Positions 44,978 through 64,000 of a stretch of DNA of 64,000 nucleotides are shown here, piece after piece. The translations under genes and the position numbers were made by a program. Under the pieces are notes generated by a model. That model had not been told where the DNA came from. It was given only the letters and a program-made list of their open reading frames with translations, and did not search any database. Origin of the DNA: Schistocephalus solidus (Eukaryota; Platyhelminthes; Cestoda; Diphyllobothriidea; Diphyllobothriidae); contig WEDG01003980.1 of the NCBI GenBank assembly GCA_017591395.1, positions 55,225 through 119,224 on the forward strand, read 5' to 3'. Every line of letters begins with the position of its first letter. Position 1 is the first letter of the stretch.

Positions 44978-47885
44978 GCTAGTGACAGCGGCTGCTGCTT
45001 CGGGCCCCCATCCCCTGATCTCCCTCAACCTGTTCCTGCCTTATAATCTCACTCATTTTGAAGCGATTGTTCCCGACGCTGCCAGTTCCTCCCTCCTTTC
45101 CTCATTTGCCGTCGGCACCAGCGTTCTCAGTTTTGCTGCCGGCGTTTAACAGTATTTTGCAGAAGAAACAAATTTGAATTAGATGTGTTTGCCTGCTTTT
45201 ATCCTATTTCTTCCCCTTCAGTTACCTCTTTTCGTGCATTTCTCCTGGTTTCGTTGATTTTTTCCTATTGCCAGTCATAACTTTGCTCTTTGTGGCGCCA
45301 TGCTTTTTAATATGTATTGCTTATTATTTGCCTAATCAAACTCCCACCCACACTCACTTGATATGCGTACATTCCAAGAATTAAAAGTATCTATGTCATT
45401 TGCCATAGTTTTTTTTGTCCACTGAGATGGTCTTTGCAATGGGGTTATTTTGGAAATGCACACGCACTCTGCTAAACGGCACTTCGAAGGTGCTGGCTCT
45501 TTTTGTTAGCCTCTGCGATTTATGTCTGTCGCATTGCAAGTGAATGCGCAGAGAGTCAAAGTTGAGGGGCAAATAAACGAAGTTTGGGAGGCTTTCGGTT
45601 GGATGCTCGACGGTCGGGTTAGTGTGGTAGTGCTTCAAAAGCAAAGGCGATAGACTGGATTGATCGGGTAGTGTTGAATTGTGATGGCTCTGGTGAGCTT
45701 AAGGACTCGTAGTACACAGGTCAAAGCATGATACATAATCCTTATTCGTAATTTCAGTGCAATGGACTTTCGACAGTTGTCGGAATATGTTCAGGAATCA
45801 GTCTTTTTCCTTTGAGCACGTCTCCACATAGGTTGAGGTCACGGTTTTGTTCATTACACGCGAGCAGGTGCTTGATTACGCTAGACCCTTTTCTTACTGC
45901 ACTGCTGCAGTCGAACAAGAGGCCGCGATATTTATGATGGATTTGGATTTTGCATGTTTCACCGTTTTTAATAACATAAAGCCTTACTTAGGTAGGAATC
46001 GCCGGCACCCGTATAGGTCTGCCAACCGTTTGCGTGGATTTCTCAGGAATTACTGTCACTTCTGTACCTGGCGCCCTTGGATGGATCAGGCTTTCTTAGA
46101 GAAAAAAAACTAACTAGGTGACGGGCTGATAAGGGTTTATTTTGAGGCTGAGATTGTTGGCGGCAGCTTCAGTGTGCCATGGCGTCTAGATTGCCAAACG
46201 GTGCGCGACCACCTTGTTAATCGATCTTAAACATGGGCGTTCTACCGACGGTACCGGCCTTCATCACAACAGGACAGGGGAAAACAGATGATAGAGGTCT
46301 AGGCGGTCTGGATGTACCTCAAGCGAAAAAGGTGCATTGGCTAGGCCTGGGACCACGGGATTTGGGAAGGGTATCTCAGGGAGGGGGGGGGGGGGTTGAA
46401 ACAAGAACAAGTAAAGTTTTAATGTACAAAAACGCTCGCTGTACCGCAAACTCAGAACCCCGTCAGTGTAGGCTGGGTGTTCACTTTCACTACAGTCGGA
46501 GCACGCTGAAAAGGCACTCAAACTCCCATAGAATCTTTGTAGAAGGATGTTAGCGTTTGGATACAGAGCAGTCTCGAATCCTGATCGCAATGCATTATAG
46601 TTGCAAAAACGCCACTGGGTTACTGCACACAATCGAAAGGGCGTTTGCAAATTTTGAAAAAGACCACTTTGGTAAAGTCTAGGACACATTCATTTGACCT
46701 CCCTTACAATACGACAGACAGGCGTGGTCACCATGGATCGCAAATTGCAACACAGCAGAGAGATGATCTTGTTTTTGAGCAAGGTTTGTGGCAACGCCCC
46801 TCATCTTCAATGACACACAGTGAAGCCACGCTCGAAAATGTCCACGCTGAAACTTCGCTTGGCATTCTTCATGCAACGGGTAGTGGACCAGTAGTAAGAT
46901 CTCGCTCAAGTAGTCATGGAGAGGACATCTCTTCCTGAAAGGCTGGAATAGTTCTGCATGCTTTTTGTTTTCCTGAACAATGAATCCAGACCGAATGCCA
47001 CCTCAACAGCCCAAAAAGACTTTTGAAATAGTGAATATTATTTCAGTAGTAGCAATTTTTGGAATGCGTGTGGTGTCTATAACTCACCGGCGTGAAAACA
47101 GGGTTTTCTAAGATATAGTTTATTATCTTCACCAAATAAACTGAAATTGTGTGGTTACCTCGCTGAAGCTGATGTATTTTGGCCCAAAAACCGCTATTAA
47201 CTTTCGGAATGAACCTATAATTCCTTATTTCGACTCATCTTCTGCAACTTTGCGATAAGTTTCCGAGAAGATTAAAAAAACTAAAAAAATCTTATTTTCC
47301 ATTGGACGTGAGCACAGATATTTGAAGTTCGTTAGCAAGCATAAACTGGCGTGCTTCCTCATTGCCCGTGCTTGGTTCCCCTCTAGATAGAGAGAGGGTG
47401 GAATAACACGTAAACATGACTAAGAGGCAAGGCCCTGGAGAATGTCCCTTTTTCCGGTAAGTTGACCCCAATAGCAGCCTTAAAACTCGCTTTGGGTCAG
47501 GCGAAGGAATCGGGCTCTACGCTCCAGTCTTTTCAATCTAACGTTCAACAATTGTTATCTGTTATACCAATAACTGGTGGACGATTGCTCCTCTATCAAG
47601 CTTGCTGACGAGATATCACTGATTATAAGACAGTATAAAAAAACAATTTTTACATAAGTTAAAAATGTAGACTGGATCCTTTACTCTAGATGAGCTTTTG
47701 CAAATTCAGTGATGCCGCGTGCAACGGTGTGTCAAAGGAACCGATTTTACGTCGAGTAAGGATCAGAGTCAACTTCATAATAAGGCGTCGATCGGAGGTC
47801 GGAAGTGGAGTGGAAGTTCCCGTTTGAGGCTAAAGCGAGCCGTAGGGGGCCAGGGTTCGGGAGTAAGTAAGGAGAGTCAGCAGAT
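44978..47885. other. Intergenic region between convergent genes, probably both 3' UTRs
   Basis: Holds no recognised coding domain. For EHBP1, attaaa at 45380 and aataaa at 45572 are candidate polyadenylation signals. For the transporter, aataaa on the minus strand at 47119-47124 is a candidate. A G-run (12 G) lies at about 46381-46395. Open frames at 46264-46689 (-), 46679-46909 (-) and 45847-46113 (+) were not recognised. Confidence 0.4.
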
Positions 47886-62614
<14,729 letters not shown>

Positions 62615-63805
62615 CTAAAAGAACAAATATAATAGGCTCGGCTGGATGACGATTCACACATTCTGCATAACGTGACCAGAAATAACGGCCTCTAGTATGC
62701 GTGGGCATATCGGATTCAACGTGAAACAGGCTCTTTAGACAGTTCAGATGACCTGAGACCCTGAACAGCACGAGTGAATCCTAGTGGCTCATATGGGTCT
62801 CAGCATTTCTTTGCAGAGTTCATATGACTTGACGGAAGCACATGGATAACTTTCTGACAGCTTGTTTATTGCTCCTCTGCGGCAGACTACCTTGCTCAAG
62901 ACATATAAGCATAGCAGGTGGATAATTGTTCTAGAACTCTATAAAGATGGAACACTTGTCATCCAAAGTAAGCGTCAGTTGGGCCCTAAATTTCCTGTGC
63001 ATATGGCGGATGTTATTCTAGCCACGCACTTCAGGGCTAAGAGGCCTGTTTCAACGCTGCGCCTCCTAGTTCACGACCAATCACGGACGTCCAAACTAGC
63101 CAATTATCTTCGAGGTCATCATCGAGGTCATCCGGTACTGCTCTTGCGGCGCTCTACATGTGCCCTCGGCCGGGTGCCAACTTATACCAGCCTTTTCTCC
63201 AAATGTTCTGTATAGAATGCAATATCTTCCCAACGGGCGTCCCACTTCTCTTCGTTTTCGGGACTAGGGCCCTATGACTTAAACTGTCGCAACACGCCTA
63301 ATCAACGATTTTTGACAACAGAAAATGTGCATTGCTCATCTCCCTGAATGTCCAGAGCCTTTGTATGGTAAACTCAGTGCCATCCTAAAACTTATGCAGC
63401 ATTTTCGTTGTTGTTATTGCATCGGTAGTGTTTTTTTGTGTTTTAAATAGTGATTTTATTGTTGAGAATTTGTTAGGGCCAAACGCTGACGTCCTGGAAT
63501 CATCAATTGTTTAAACAACCCCTTTATTATGGTTATCATATGCGGTTAGCGAGACTGGCTGGCAAGTTCCACAGCCGAGGGCCCATCTGTGTGATTAAGC
63601 GCCAGACAATGCCCCTTGCTCAACAGAAGCGTAGCCCCAGTTGGAAATCGTCTACCGCTTCTCGTCGTTTGCTGAGAGCAACCGCACGTCTCTAAACATA
63701 AGTCAGTTCTGTGGTGGGGTTCTGTGGGGTTCGCTGATCTGCATGTCCCATTATGTGTTGCAGTCCCATCTAGAACCCCAGGTACGCCAAACCTGGAGTC
63801 AAGTA
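62615..63805. other. Upstream transporter intron, nothing recognised
   Basis: No exon for TM1-TM4 is visible on the minus strand to the right edge, so the 5' exons lie outside the window. Confidence 0.45.
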
Positions 63806-63868
63806 TTCATGATGATGATGATTGATTGATTGATTGATTGATGACGATGATGATGATGATAATAATAG

Positions 63869-63922
<54 letters not shown>

Positions 63923-64000
63923 GGAGGAGGAGGAGGAGGAGGAGGATGATGATGAGGATGATTGATTGATTGATTGATTGATTGTTTGATGATGATGATG
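63806..64000. repeat. (GATG)n/(GATT)n/(GAG)n microsatellite
   Basis: A long compound simple repeat of ATG, ATTG and GGA units reaching the window edge. Confidence 0.95.

Noticed and set aside
45847..46113. 88-residue open frame on the plus strand
   Set aside because: No recognisable domain; lies in the likely 3' UTR/intergenic interval and has no supporting splice or codon signal.

Overview
This is nuclear DNA of a multicellular animal, most likely a flatworm and probably a diphyllobothriidean tapeworm (Spirometra / Dibothriocephalus / Schistocephalus group). The basis is long introns with canonical GT..AG junctions, two conserved animal genes split over many exons, and LINE, Penelope and tRNA-derived SINE families of a kind I associate with flatworm genomes. 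The species call is inference from memory of those repeats; nothing was searched.

Two host genes converge in the window. On the + strand, 14438-44977, lies an EHBP1 (EH-domain-binding protein 1) orthologue. I could place 14 coding exons whose splice phases match: the NT-C2 domain (14438-21614), an Ala-rich/acidic linker exon (24069-24439), the calponin-homology domain (32453-36383), linker and coiled-coil exons, the bMERB Rab-binding domain (41082-43664) and a last exon ending in a CaaX-like box (44887-44977). Only the joining exon(s) between 24439 and 32453 are missing. On the - strand, running from beyond the right edge, is the 3' part of an SLC16-type monocarboxylate transporter. Four phase-matched exons (62614-62329, 60652-60027, 57599-57474, 48016-47886) cover the middle of the protein to the stop codon. 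The two stop codons are 2.9 kb apart.

The rest is mostly mobile DNA. Left flank, 0.3-9.9 kb: a decayed CR1/Jockey-like LINE and a nearly intact CR1-like LINE whose catalytic motifs are all present but whose frames are broken by single-base shifts. EHBP1 introns: an antisense RTE-like fragment, inverted and tandem SINEs, a Penelope endonuclease remnant, a tRNA-Glu(CTC) gene and many copies of one 3'-UTR-like repeat. Transporter introns: a Penelope-like element with reverse transcriptase and GIY-YIG endonuclease, and an RTE-like LINE whose reverse transcriptase is followed by a tail of C2H2 zinc fingers. Both lie in the sense orientation of the transporter.

The zinc-finger LINE and its 3' tail tie much of the window together. 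A truncated copy at 27.65-28.69 kb links the last zinc finger directly to the repeat that recurs at about 11, 18, 22, 25.7, 33, 35, 39.9, 51.9, 58.2 and 59.6 kb. Those repeats are therefore best read as 5'-truncated ends of the same LINE. I saw no CRISPR, operon, bacterial or viral gene.
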